Assembly: GCA_037074765.1 (NCBI GenBank) | Contig: JBAMDO010000571.1 | Span: 62,001 to 126,000 of the forward strand | Reading direction: 5' to 3' | DNA from: Mansonella perstans | Taxonomy: Eukaryota > Nematoda > Chromadorea > Rhabditida > Onchocercidae | DNA: 64,000 nt | Part shown: piece after piece, positions 1 through 13,900 of the stretch | Layout: every line of letters starts with the position of its first letter | Numbering within the stretch: the first letter of the stretch is position 1 | Translations under genes and position numbers: made by a program | Notes under the pieces: generated by a model | Databases searched by the model: none | What the model was told of the DNA's origin: nothing | What the model saw: only the letters and a program-made list of their open reading frames with translations

Positions 1-84
1 TACTCTATCTTTTTAGTCCTTCTTATATATCATCATTCACAAAAGCATGATTTTCGAACAATTATTGTGTCGAAGAATAGGGGA

Positions 85-130
85 TAATTGAGTTTCCTGA
101 AAATTGGTAATTGAGTTTCCTGAAAATTTC
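85..130. repeat. Two-copy tandem repeat, 23-bp period
   Basis: The string TAATTGAGTTTCCTGAAAAT occurs at 85 and again at 108, nearly back to back. No coding meaning is apparent. Confidence 0.8.
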
Positions 131-2109
131 CAAGGTTATTCAATCAATAGAAAGAAGGAGTTGAATTATTTTGTAACTGAATCTGTTTTAGTCATCTTTC
201 AAGAAATTTATTTGAGTATCTTTTTTTATTCTTGAGATAAATCTTGAGAGTGCTTCAATTATAATTGGGCTTATTTTTTATCAGCTGTTATCAGTGTTAA
301 AAATGACGTCGCACTGCCGTCATTCCAGATTTTTTTTTGTACGGAAATTATTAAGGCAACTAGTTGATTTAATAAAAATATTACTGGTTGTGTTGAAGAG
401 AAGAAAGTGAAAAAAGAATATTTTCGAGGTTTATTTAGTCCACATTATTTGTAATTATGCGCTTCCGATTCTTCTATTTTGAACTGGAAAAAAGGAAACA
501 GATATTAGATTAAGGTCAGAAATATTTTTGGAGTTTAGTTTTCATTTTTGAAAAATGATTAACTTGCCTCGTTAATATTAATCTGAGAGCATGATAAGTC
601 TCAACCTGATAATTACCAATAATTTCATTTGATTAATTTATCGCCATTGCGATGTTATGGCTCTTTTCAATTATATCAATGATTTTTCAAATGAATTCAT
701 TAATTAATCAGTGCTTAAATATATACACTATACTGTAGAGGAAATCAAACATTCTTAACAAAATTTTGAATAAGAAGTTTAGTAAAATATCTGTTAGGAA
801 ATCATGGAAAGATGAATAATTTTGTGGCCAGGCTAGTTGCTTTTGTGATCAGCAATGATCCATATTATAAGACCAGTGACCTCTCTTTTCCGTGAAAAGA
901 CTGAAATGGGACAGATGATAATACCAATATTTATTTAGCATAACTGTAAATAACCTTTCTTTCTCTCACTTTAATTCGATGCATATTTACTAAACAATAA
1001 AACACTTCAAGTAAAACAACTGATGCATATATACATTTCCAACCCAAACTACCCTTTATTCCTTCAACTTTTGCCTGAAATCTTAAATTCCGGGAGATTT
1101 AGGAGTTTCATTTTGCATGTTTTATTGGCGTCAGTCTCGTCTCAAAATCATTAAATGTATGGATGAAAAATTTATCTGGATTTAAATTAGACCAGAAGTT
1201 AATGATAGACACTTGTTAACTAATATACCAGAAGCTCAAAAGTCCGAACTATTTTCGGAATGATACACATGCGAGAAAAATGCAGAAATCGTCAATGTTC
1301 CTTTTCAAATTTCTTTTTAAGAACTATTCAAAATTTGCAGGAAATTTTATTGAAATAGATGGCCCTTGAAAGTTTTCTTACAATACCTTTTGCTTGAGTA
1401 TGGCAAGCCTATTTGAATAGGAAGTGAATCTTTCATCAAGTAATGGAATGTTTATTATGAATAGCAGGGATAGCATTGGTCAAACGATCCTCTCTCTCTT
1501 TAATACTCATAATGAATTATTGTTGTCACACATGACATCGACCTAACAAGAATGGTCTTGCAGTTTGACCGATTTCATATTGCTCTATCCATGGTCATGT
1601 CATTTCCAAATAATTCTACTGAAAAATAATTCTACTGAAAACTTCGATATTATATATTTGCGTCTCCTTTATTATTTTAAACTGTTCGGTTGTTATTCAA
1701 ATTACTATTAAATATTTATTTAATCACTGATCAGGAATTTCATTTCCTCACTTCTCAGTATTTCCAGACTGAATTGCTAAGATTGAATTCCTAGATTAAG
1801 CAAAGAATCATTGAGAATCGTGACTTATTTCAGGACAAAATAAAAAATTAAGTTAATAATATTAAAATAATATTATCAAGTTGATAATAGAACACGGCAG
1901 AGAATTTGTTTCAATATTCGTCTCCTTTTGCAGTTACTTTCAATTTTATACTAATTAAATTTTCACTCATGTATTTATTATATAGTCATGAGTTCTCGCA
2001 TGTATATTATTGTCCTCTTACCTGCTAACGGCTTAGGTTAATCTGTGGATGAATATCATTCCAATATCAAACAATATTTGTGATTTTATAAGATGTGAAT
2101 GAACTGGAT

Positions 2110-2153
2110 AATTTCCAGAAAACTCAGTAATAATACTGAGTTTTCTGGAAATT
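2110..2153. repeat. Perfect 20-bp inverted repeat with 4-nt loop
   Basis: The arms 2110-2129 and 2134-2153 are exact reverse complements around the loop ATAA. The arms contain TTTCCAGAAAACTCAG, close to the TTTCCTGAAAA element repeated at 85-130. This could be a remnant of a small inverted-repeat element or a hairpin in an intron. Confidence 0.85.
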
Positions 2154-2816
2154 AATTTCTTGTAATTTTTCTTGAAATTAATTTCTAATTAATGAAATCA
2201 TACTGAGCTAGAAAAAGCAATTCAAAAGCTTCAAATCGAAGATAACTAGTGATATTTTAAGAATATTCCATGAAGTTGTGGTTCTTTAGGAAATAAAAGA
2301 ATAACTTGACCCAAGTTACAATCTCCAACATTGTCACTTCCAGTGCAAATTCCTTTTTCATTGAGCTTTTCTTGCTAGGATGAGCGAATGTTTTATGTTA
2401 AATATAAATTCAAAATGTATTCCATTATGTATCTCATATATGCAAAATTCAGACGATTAAATAATCAGTTCTGAAATTGATTTCTCAAACACATCAATAA
2501 TATAAATTACTCAAACTTATAATAAAGTTAATAAAAATTATCTAACAAAAATTATTATATTCGACATTACTAAACAAGAAAATGTGAATATAAGAGACTT
2601 ATGTAAATTCCACGGGCAAATTTTTCTGCACACAATTCATGGTGATTTCACATGATCGGAATGAAGACCAATTTAAAAGCTGTCATTCATTAATGAAGGA
2701 TGCTATGCAGTTTGCGTAAAATCATAAAATGAATTACATTGCAATAAAAAACAAAATTACAGTTCTTTCAAATAAAAAATGGATGATGCTATTTCATATT
2801 TTATTATTTATTGCAG

Positions 2817-5800
2817 AAACAATTAAAAAAGTTGATCGTGATGCCACTACCGGATCTTCTGACCATTGTACGGAATCCTTATCCCGGTTCGTTTCTTCTT
2901 TTTTTTTAACCTAATTCTTCATGTTAATGCAGATATTTCATGACTGCTTTTAAGATTAGTAAAAAACTTACGGTATCAGTTTTCATGAGCTTTTTTCCTC
3001 CCAGTTACAAAAATATATCACTAATTTTGAAATAATTGGAGGAATTTATTATTTTTTTTAAATTGCTCTGTTATAATTTTCTCTGTCTCTTTGGAACTTC
3101 TATATAACAATCGTTATTTTGTAACAAAATAATCTCTTAATATTCTTCATAACAATTAAAACTCTTTCGATCATAATATTCAAGTCTATCATCAACTTTA
3201 CAATCTTTTATCTTACATAATCCATCAGTTCTCATATCCGTGTAATTCACACGTCTCTTTTTATCATAGTATTATTGTAAACATCACTTAAATGATATTG
3301 AAATATAAAAACTAAGTCGTTGCTTACTCTAATCAAGCTTTGATTAAACTGTCATTAATTTTATCTAAAGCAGTAAATCCCAAATACGGCTGCACACATA
3401 TCTATGCAATTTTCCTTATAATAAACTTCAACTGTTAAATGTTCTTTAATAAAGAAATGGGATAAACGAAATATTTAAGAAAGAGATAGAAAGAAAGGGA
3501 AAATGAGTTCAACTATAGTAAATGCTTATTCTTTAAAATTTTCTTATTATTCATTTATATATATTTTATTACCATTTAATATTAGATATGATGACCAATC
3601 GTTGTTGAACAGTTGCTGAAATAATTGAGAGCAGGTGAAAAAGGAAATTTGTCCGAAATGATGATATCCGATATGCGACATTAAAATATAGTCCGAAGAA
3701 AGAAAATCAGCAGCTGTGCCTTTTTATGCTTAATAAGCCTTATTGAAAGTAAATAATATTCGTTCAATCATAGCTATTCATCAGTGCTTGGTATCTTCGC
3801 GCATTAAAAAATCGAGAGGAAAGGTAGCAGTGTCGTGACCCCATGGAATCGAAAAGGTCAATTGCATAAATCTCCTATTCTTTCTCTCATCTATTGTTTA
3901 GCTTACATTTGCATACACCGTGCAGAAATTGGTTACTTGGTTACCATCTATAGCTTACCTCTGTCAAAATCTGTAATTCTCATATGGTTTGCTTTTTCAA
4001 GGTTATCCGTCGTTGTATCACTTTCTTATCCAATTTTATTTTCATAAAAATCATGTTTGAATAATAATATTCTTTAATAGAAGGAATTGTTTACTTATTT
4101 TCTGATTAAGATCTCAAAATTTGTACATATCGATTCTTTTAAATCACTCTAGCATATTATGCTTACTATCTCATTACAATAACTTTTCATTTTAGGAATC
4201 AAATTTTTATTGATTTATGTTTTTCTATCAAGCAAACATCTACAAAAGTTTCGTTAATTATTGAGCCTCTTTGCATATTTGCCTACAAAAGTGTGTGCTT
4301 CAATTTCAAAGTGTGAATTTATGAAATATTCTCATCGAATTGCTTGCACATAAGAATAAATCTGCGCCTTACAGATACATATCATGGGATATTTGATCAT
4401 TCGCTTTGACAACAGTCAATTCTATTTTGATATTTCTGAAATTTGTGAATTTATTTGGCCGGCAGATACAAATAATGTGAACTGCAAATTTGTTTAGGAA
4501 TTAGCACACATTTCGTTCATCTTACTCCTCTATCGCCTTTCCTTCCATCTTTTCGTTTGCAAATATAGTATATTAATGCAAAACGCTAATATATCATTTA
4601 TTTTCGAAAAGCGCATAACACCAAATCTTCCTTAATCTTGTCTCCTAGACCAATGCAAGATTGAAAGATTTGTCCTCCTAGCAATAAACAAATTCAATCC
4701 TTTCTTACCATATCACTTTCGAGTACTTTTCTGTCAGTCTCGAATGCTTCAAGTTCATTATTTCAAACTAATGCACTCTTTGCGTTTTTAACTTTTACTC
4801 TTTATCTAAACTGTTCTGTTTTTATGCAAACTTTTCTTCGGCCTTTATTTTGCTGGCGACAACAATCGATCTCGCCAAACTGGTTGTCTGTAAATGTCAT
4901 ACTTACCGGAAATCACTTCTTTTCTGAAGGTTCTGAAGGCTTTGTTTTTTTCAATTTGTGTATAACAATTTCTTTTCCTCCAGTACAGTTTTATTCCGAA
5001 TAGATAAATGAACTTTTAAGGAATTATAAGGTTATAGCGATCGAATAAAAGAATTTAAAGAAATATCATATGTAAGAATTTAGTAGTAAAGATGTCGGAT
5101 CGGATTGTGATGAGATGCGAAGCGAACTTAGAGATGGAGAGTAGATGGACTTGTTGTTCGGCACTTTTCTCCAACATTGCTGTCGTTATGGCTCATGTCC
5201 TGTAATCATATCAGTGCGTCACATTTAATCATGCATCAGTTTCACATTTATTACTTTTATTTAAGGTATTGAATAAAAGTTTGTTATCTTTTCCTCATTT
5301 CGTCTGTCTTCTCTGTTTACTTCACTGTCCCATCCTAATTCAGTTATTCTCACAATTACTCTAATATTCAAATTACATTGAGCTAATATATCTAAAAGAA
5401 TTTGACCAGTTCATTCTCTGCATCTTTCCACATTTTATTTTTATTGATACGCTGAAAGATTCATTACTCATGAATTGCGATTTTGTTTGACGTGAATTTA
5501 AATTTCCAACTCATGCACTGATAAAATTTGAGCTCACTGGTTTGCTTGTGCCACATCATTTTGGGAAAACAAACAATAAGTTCCCATAGATTATCGTCCG
5601 ATGATGGTCGAAATGGTACTTAAAATTATTTTAGCAACAACTGTATTCTTCGCTTGGTACTCACATGATAAAAGTATGAGCCAGTGTTGTTAGAGATGAT
5701 ATAATCATTAAATTTCAATTTTAACATTTTCAATTTCACAACTGTTTAATTTTCGCGTGAATGCAGAACAAGTGAAGGATAAGACGTGCAGATAGATTAT

Positions 5801-7904
5801 CTGTCACGTAAAACCTTCGATAAGTAATTTTACCGTTGCGTGGATTACAATGAAAAGGACATATGATAAGAGAGGCCAATTGCAAAATGCTAGTGTATGA
5901 GAGTAATAAGATCCATGCCATCAAATATCAGAAGTTTACTGTGATAATCTGAACCGGAAGATGTGGGAAGAGCTGTTGTCTTTTGCTTTACATTCATTGT
6001 TCTGATAAATTAGCACTCCTTTTCTTCTTTCTTGTCTTACCAGTTACACAAAAAGTTTTTGCAAAGCAACCATTAAAATTACCCATCTTACCATCAAATG
6101 ATTCGTTTCGTTCATTTTATTGTAAATTATAATATCCGTTATTGATCGAATATTTTTATTCATTATATTTTTGATGAAGCAAATTATTTGAAAAATGAAA
6201 TTCGCGAAGGCTAGTTTGCTGATTTTTTCATAAAATAAAACCATAAGTAATAGCACAACTTGAGCAATTACTAATTATGGTAATACTTATGGCAAAAATT
6301 AGTGGTACAAGTTAAATTTAGATTACATGAAAAGTATCGGAATAAGGTCGATAAATAATTCATTACTTCTAATACGTAGGAGTTTGAATTTAAATTTTAA
6401 ACAAAGTTACAAAAAGAAGTAGATTTTTGAATCTTGGATAAGAATAAAGTTTTACATTGTCCCATAAGTATGAAATATTTTAGCACAATTTCTTTTATTC
6501 GTTACTTAATTTTTGAATAAGTAATTATTCAAAAATAATGGTAAGAATAATGGTAAGCGGAAGACAATCTATGACTGGCTTTTTGTATCAGATCATTACT
6601 ATGGCGCAAATAGTCTACGGACATCAAAGCATTTTCTTTTTTCCTCATTTCATCCAAAAATTTTTGGACTATAGCTTTTTCACTTCATTTAGAAACAAAT
6701 TGTCTGTCTCTGTAAGAGCCAATAAGTTCAGTAGAGTGAAAAGATACGACCATTATTGGAAAGATATCCATTAAATAAATTTCCATTTATCATATGAAAT
6801 ATTATATAAATTGACTTACAAAGTCCTTTCTCGTCCAAGAATATGCCTTCAGATTCCTTCAAGCTAATTGTTTTCAAAAAGATTTTAAGGACCATTAGAC
6901 TTATCTCTTTGCTTAACTTACCGCAGATAATTCCTTTTTTTTTTAAATAATAAATGATATTTCTTCCTCTCTCTCTATCTCTATTAAATGGTTTTTCTTT
7001 TTATGCTTGCGAATCAAAAGTATTAGCAATTATTGTTATTTCTATTAAAAAGTTGAGTTTTTACATCATTCTTGTTTTTGAAAGTGTTTACTAAAATAAA
7101 TCATTTTAATAAATCTTTAAACGACCTGTTGTTCCAGTTTTAAAAAAGACTCTCAATCACCCCACTTTTTTCTTGCTTTTGCTCTTTGAAAAAAATGAAT
7201 TTTACAGTGGGATGGATAAGATTAACATTTGCTGACATTCATTTATTTTTTCATCACTGCAAGAAGGCTGTTCTTTCGAAGTCCATTTATTTACTTTTAG
7301 TAAAATTTCTATGCATTTCTATTTTTACTATCATTACGAGCGATATAAAATCTGTATAAATAATTACTTCATTTGTGTTCTATTGATAATCAAAGAGATG
7401 CATTGCATAATCAATTTAGTATAATTAATATTCAGACAATCTTTTAGCCTCTGCTTTATCTTTTTTTTTTGTAAGGATAGTAAAGTCAAAACTCATTGCT
7501 ATTCTATCAATTTTCATTTTTCTCCTCGAATGCTCGGAATTTTGCTACAATTTCACAACTGCAAAATGTGTGAAATTACTTTTCACATTTCATTTAAATA
7601 TCTTTCAATCATTCTTATTAATTGTTCACAAATACAAATATATCAGTTAGTTGAATAGTTAAATCAGAAATGTTATACTGATGATATAATGTAATACATG
7701 GACTTAGACTGTTTATTCGATAAACATTAAGAAATTGAGATAATTGATGAAACTATTGCAGAGGGTTGCGAATCTGATGTAAACAATGTGCTGTTATTAT
7801 TGTTGGGATGTGCAGTACAGAGTGAACAACGTGCTAAATTCATTGAACGAATCCAACGGATGGAAAACGAACTTCAAAAGGCATTAGTAAATCAAATTAA
7901 AAAG
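2817..7904 (+). other. End of the Hook domain, split by a 4.9-kb intron
   Basis: Exon 2817-2886 ends one base into a codon and exon 7762-7904 supplies the other two bases. The joined peptide reads [16 protein letters not shown] then LLLLGCAVQ, which lines up with the girdin segment between its MSLPNVL and [10 protein letters not shown] motifs. The 4875-bp intron (2887-7761) holds no exon I could recognise. Confidence 0.8.
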
Positions 7905-10900
7905 GTCATCAAATTTTTAATTTTTACTTTCAACGTTGTAACTTGCAAATATAGCAATGAGGAAATAAACAGTCATTTAAATGATTATTCAGGTCCTTTA
8001 TAGAATGAGCATTTTAGCTATCATAACAAGAACAGCATTTATTAAAGCAAAAAAGAAAAAAAAAAGTATTTTTCATAAACTCCATGTCATTTGAGGACAT
8101 CAAGCTACCAATGATGAAGCAATCGATATATTTTCTTTTTTCATTTCCGAAACGATTTATTATTTTTTTCTCTCATTACAACGCCTCAATGCAAAAGGTG
8201 CTAGAAAGCGATGTTTGGAGAAAAGATTTAAATTTAATCTTTTGCTCTAAAAGATCCCACAAAGTGATTAATTCTTTGAGATTTTTCATTAGTTGAAAAA
8301 AAAAAAGCAAAAGTTTTTTTTTTTGCTGAATTCATCGCTTAGGAAGTTCATAGTTCTTCTAATTCATTTGCCATTAATTTCTACAAAATTTTAAATTTTT
8401 GTTTGAAAGGAAATATCTCTTACAATCAATATTTAAGTGCAAATGATAGATCACTGGATAAGTAATTTTATTAAGAGAGAAATTAAAAAAATTGTTTAGT
8501 TGTTCGAATAATTTCAATAATCTAATTGTTTAAGATTAAATTAGATAATGAACCATTTCAATTCGTGATGAATATTTCATTATATATTATTTATTAATTT
8601 CATTCAATTGAGTTTCCAGGTAACGGAGGATGGTGACTGTGTGCTTAACATTCGAGCCATTGAGCTGATTTCGGAGGACGATCAAAAAGCTGCAATACTG
8701 GCGCATCTGGAGAGTGTAATGAAAGAGCGTGATATGTACGTCAGTCGATTGTATGAAATGTCCAGTGAACGAGTTAGTTTTATCACTTTCCCATTCTCTA
8801 TTTCTTATTTATAAAAGGCTAAAAAAATGCAATTAAGAATGAAAGAAAAGAATGGAATATCACAAAAATATATTTATTCCATTTCATCTCATTTAAATCT
8901 TATTTAAATAATAATTTCAATGCAAAATATGTCATAAGTTGTTTTTTTTATTTAATTTGTAAAAGTATAATTTATCTTTTGATTAGTTTTTTCACATTCC
9001 AAAGTATCACAGGAAAGCGATGAAAACAGTACTACCACTGGCTCCTCGTCGGTATCAAGTGAAGTGGTCAAAACAACAAAACTATCGGAAACCAGATGTG
9101 GTATGCGATATCTCACATTTTTAGGGAACGATATCGCACATTTTTAGAAACTCTTAGGATTTTGTCATATATCCTTTTTTTTTTACTTCATTTTTGAACC
9201 ATTTAGTATTTTTTCAAATTATTGAGAAATTTCAGCGGATCGTACTCTATCTCCATGTACAATGGAAAGGCATGCAAATATTGAACTTGCATCCGTGAAA
9301 GCTGAACTTCGAAAGCTGAGAAATGTGATGTAAGCTACGTTTACATAAAAAATATTGAGTTTTTTATTCTGCAGCGTGCAAATCTTCAAATGAAATACTA
9401 ACTAACGTGTAGCACTTGAGAGTTCTATAAATTTGAATATGCTCCACATGATCATTTATTCTGAGACGAGATGTCTCATTAGATGAAACGCCGAGACTAC
9501 AATAATTTCGAGTGTTTGTCTTGTCCACATTCCAAGCAATAATGGTCATTAAAATTCTGATGAAAATTAAATTTTGACGAGAAATGCAAGTTCATTTGAT
9601 TTCAATTCTGTTTTCCAAACATTCCATCATGAATGCCAACAAAATAATTTCTAACAAAGAACGGTCGGATACGTTAAAGTGAAATTTCGGAAGGAGAAAC
9701 GCAGAGATAAAGGATGAAAGATTGTTTCTAAATTAGATTGTCTATACCGAAAACACTGTATCAAAACTGTTGACTATTGATATTAGTGAAATAAAAATCC
9801 AATTAATAAGGAAAAAAAAAACTCTTGCCTACCCCATCCATTTGATTATAACCTTTATGGATCCGTTGAAGATGATCTGTTTTCTGATCACATGATGATA
9901 CTCGCTATCATATCATATCATAAAACAACACAGTTTTATTTCACAAAAAACTTTTCAAGAAGAATTGTAAAACTTTCGAGTTAAGTAATTAGTATAAAGT
10001 GCAGGAGTAATTAATTCGCGATAAGTATTATTTTTGATTTGCAGAGAGGAACAAGAGGAAATGATCGCGGAACTAAAAGATGCAGCGGAAGCTCGTGAAT
10101 TAGATATTCTGAAAATGCAACAGGAACGGTTAGAACTTGTTAAAGATGCTCGTGCGGCAAAGGACTATCGCGATGAGCTTGAATGTCTACAGCATAAGGT
10201 CAGCTGTTGTTGGGCGTAGTCTTGAAATGTGTTTTAATCATTTCATAATTCAGTTTTGCTAATTTCTAAAATCCCTCACTTCCTCATTTCTTTTTGAATT
10301 TCCCTACCATCCAATTTTCTGACCAGTTACATATTTCATTCATAAAATTTACTCTATCCAATAAATTGATTTACAATTTCAAATACTAAGTTTACTCCAG
10401 TGAAGAAAAGATCCGATTGCCGCAAATCGTTTGAGGACTTGTCTGTTTTGAATAAATTTGTGTTCTGCCATTAAATGATGGAATTTCAACATTCAGTTTA
10501 ATTTGTGGTTTCAGTTGGCAAATTATGACAAATTAGAAGCTGATAACGGTAAACTGAAAGAGAAACTATCAGACCTAGATTTTCTCAAATCTCGAGTAAC
10601 GGTACGATCATTTTCCGCATTACCGTGAAAATCTTTGTTAAGTTTGAGAAATTTTTCTTCTAAGCATGACAGTTCGATTTCAAACATTTTATTTATTTTT
10701 GTAGATCAAATCAACTTTATCTCTAACGTCTCATATTCCCTTGCAGAGAGTGTAAAGTTTCAACATAAATTTAAACTGGCACTGTGGAATTGCTTTCCAA
10801 TTTTTTTGGGCTTTTGGATACTGAATTTCTTTATTCAGTTCCATTTTACTGCAACATTTTTTTTCAGTACTTAAAAGAAGAGAATGAGCTAATGCAGGAA

Positions 10901-13900
10901 TCTTGCTCGGTACTGGAGAACCAATTGGAACAATCACAACGGAAAGTTTCAAATTACATGGATATGGAAACAAAATTGGTTGATTATCAAGATCAGATAA
11001 AACAGTATCTTGCCAACATCACAAAGGTTCATTTTTGTCAAGAAAGAAATGGAAAGATGTTTCTTCAGGAAATATACTTTCATTTTCAAAATGAAAATGA
11101 AATTTTTTGAGTTCATACGTTTTTTCAGAATATCACAACTTCGTACTTTTTTTTGTTCTATCTCAGGATCATGAGAAAATAGAACATTTATTAGTGGAGA
11201 ATGGCCGTCTGGAAAGAGAGCTGGAAAGTGAGAAGCAAAAGTGTTTGGCCTTAGAGCGAAAAGTGGAATGTATGAATGAAGATCAGCATAATTCACGAGA
11301 AAATTTCGGATCGTTGGGTAGCCAAATAGCTGACGATGACAGGAAAAGAATTCTGGAACTGGAATTAGAAAATAGGAAATTAAGAACGAAATTGGATAAT
11401 GTTAAGTGAGAACTTTTGAGTATCTTTTCTAATTTCAGTTAAGAGATTTCCTACCGATAATTTTAGTTTGATGATTTTTTTTTAGTTTGTATGCTTCACT
11501 TTTCAACTTTGAACTCTTCATAATGCATGGTTCAATTCGAAAAACTAAGCACATAAATTACTGGACAAAAGTTGCTTCATCTGTTCATAAATTAAAAATC
11601 ATGAAATGCTTGCAGCATAGGTTTGAGGCATCATCTCGTCAAAATTTTATTTGAATGATTTTTTGTAAGTGGTGGATTAGAAACTTCTATAGGCAAAAGG
11701 TCCTTGGTGGGAAGCTTTCTAGTCTCACGCAATGGATTGAAAATATTTCCAAAACATTTGCATTTAGTAATCGCGAAGAATCGGATGATGTGCACGCTAA
11801 ATTGCTGAAAACTGAAATAGAACTGTCGAAAACGAAGCAGGAATGTGAAATGCTGGATAAGCAAGTTCGGGAATTTCAAATGTCTCTATCGCAAGTTACG
11901 TCGCAGTACCAGAAGGTATTTCTCTCGTTCTCTTAAATTATGAACGGATCATACTTCTGTCATATTGTACCCATTGCATTAGATATTTTAAGGGACTGGT
12001 GGATTTTTTGAAATGAAAAATTTCTATGTAGCCAAAAAGCGGAAATTAAAATTACTCGCAACGAAACATTTCTGTGAATTGCGCCTCACATAGTTGTCAG
12101 AGTTAGACGTTTACAACTGATGTCGTTTCATACTTCATCAATCTTATAGTAGCAGAATTGGCATGATATTTTTTGAAATGCTTTAATCAATTCAGTCTTA
12201 TCTTGCAAGAAATTATAGACTTACGATCTATGCAATACACTGATAATGGAACGAGATCTGGCGCAACAAAATTTGCAAGAAGCAAGGAAGAAATTTTCCG
12301 ACTTTCAAAATGATTTTCAACGTGAACAGAAAAATGATCTTACTAAAGCGGTATGAGGATTAACGAATTTTATGAATTCTTAAGCTTAAAATTTCAAGGT
12401 TTAACTGACGAGGATGAATGCAATAAAATTTTATGCAAAAAAAAAATTTTATTGCATTCAGCTTTTTTTCAAATATTTTTCAATCCTTGTAAGAAATAAA
12501 TAATTGCAGAAAAGATTTTGGGTCGTTAACAATTAGATTAGCGTTTGAGGAAGGATTTTTATAGATTTTGGACTTGCAAGGAACTTTGAAAGCTAAAGAA
12601 GAAGAAATCAACTGTTTACGAGATGAGAAAATTCGGGCAGATGAAGGGCTTAGAAAAGCAGTCGAAAGAGAAGAAATATCAACAACTGATAAGGAAAAGC
12701 TAAAAAACAAGTTGCAAGAGATAGAGCAAACTGCACAGAATTTGCAAAAGCAGAAAACATTGTTGGAGAGTGAACGGAATGCCCAAAAGGTTTTGTGTGT
12801 TTTCTCATATTTGTTGTATTTACCGGACTTTATCATCAATTTCTTAAATACTAATAAACAGTAGGAGTATTTAAGTGAAGTATCATCATTGGATGATCAA
12901 AGTAATTTAAGATTAAAGATGAATTTCGTAAACTTTAAAGTTATAATATCAGTAACAGTAAAGTTGTAATCAGAAACTTCAAACAGAAATCTACTTTCAT
13001 ACTGCTCATTTATTTATGATCCATTTACTTTTAAAGGCTTACTTGAATATCTTCTGATTTCTTCAGTTTAATGTTACTTCCATCAAAAATTTATTTCCAT
13101 CGAAAATTTATTTCCATTCTTTCCTAATTAAACTCCATGAGAAAGATTTCTCTAAATTTGTTTTGAGATTAAATTGAATTTTGCAAGAGGATTTTGAATT
13201 GAATTGAGGCCATCAATGAAGGACTTGAATGGCGTATAGAAGAGAATAAGCTACAAATAATGAATATGGAAAATATTCAAAAAAATCTAGAAGCTTGTGA
13301 AAGAGCAGTAATGGAAAGTAGAAGTCGAGTAAATGAATTGGAAAGTGAAAATCGGCAGCTTAATCAGCAGGTCTTATTTGATAATTTTAAGTTTCAAGAA
13401 ATCTGTTTTTAAATTTAAAATTGAACTTCTACATTGAAAAGTCCTTTTATTGATTTTTTCAACTAATTCTTTTTTATTCTTCGTTAGAAATCTCATAAAA
13501 TTTGTTGTTACCATCGTACACCTGAAATTCATTCCAAAAAATTGAATTCTACAAAATCTAATATCCACTTCATGAGTTGTTTAAATTAAGCTGAAAATCG
13601 ATGTCGAAATTTAACTATAATTGAAATTTTGAGTTTTTTACATCTCATAAAATATAGAAAAAATTGATATTGTTGAACGAGATGTTCCAACTTAATTCTC
13701 TCTTAGTTTATAAATGTATTCAACAGTAATATTATTAAGTTAGGAATCAAGTTAGTTTATCTACAGCTTGAGTTGGAACTCAAAAAAATGGATCGTCTGC
13801 GAGAGGATTTGGTAGCTTCGAAATCACGGTGTAGTGACCTGATATCACGATTACGTTCCATTTGTGTATCAATTCAGTTGAATGGTGGTAAATGTGAGGT

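Larger units (their letters stand above)
1..2816. other. No gene recognised; AT-rich non-coding DNA upstream of the first Daple exon
   Basis: I find no convincing exon here. There is no reading frame of note and no acceptor/donor pair with protein-like content. The first recognisable exon at 2817 starts in the middle of a Hook domain, so this stretch is most simply intron sequence of the same gene. It contains a short direct repeat near 85-130 and a perfect inverted repeat at 2110-2153. A short N-terminal exon could still hide here. Confidence 0.5.
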
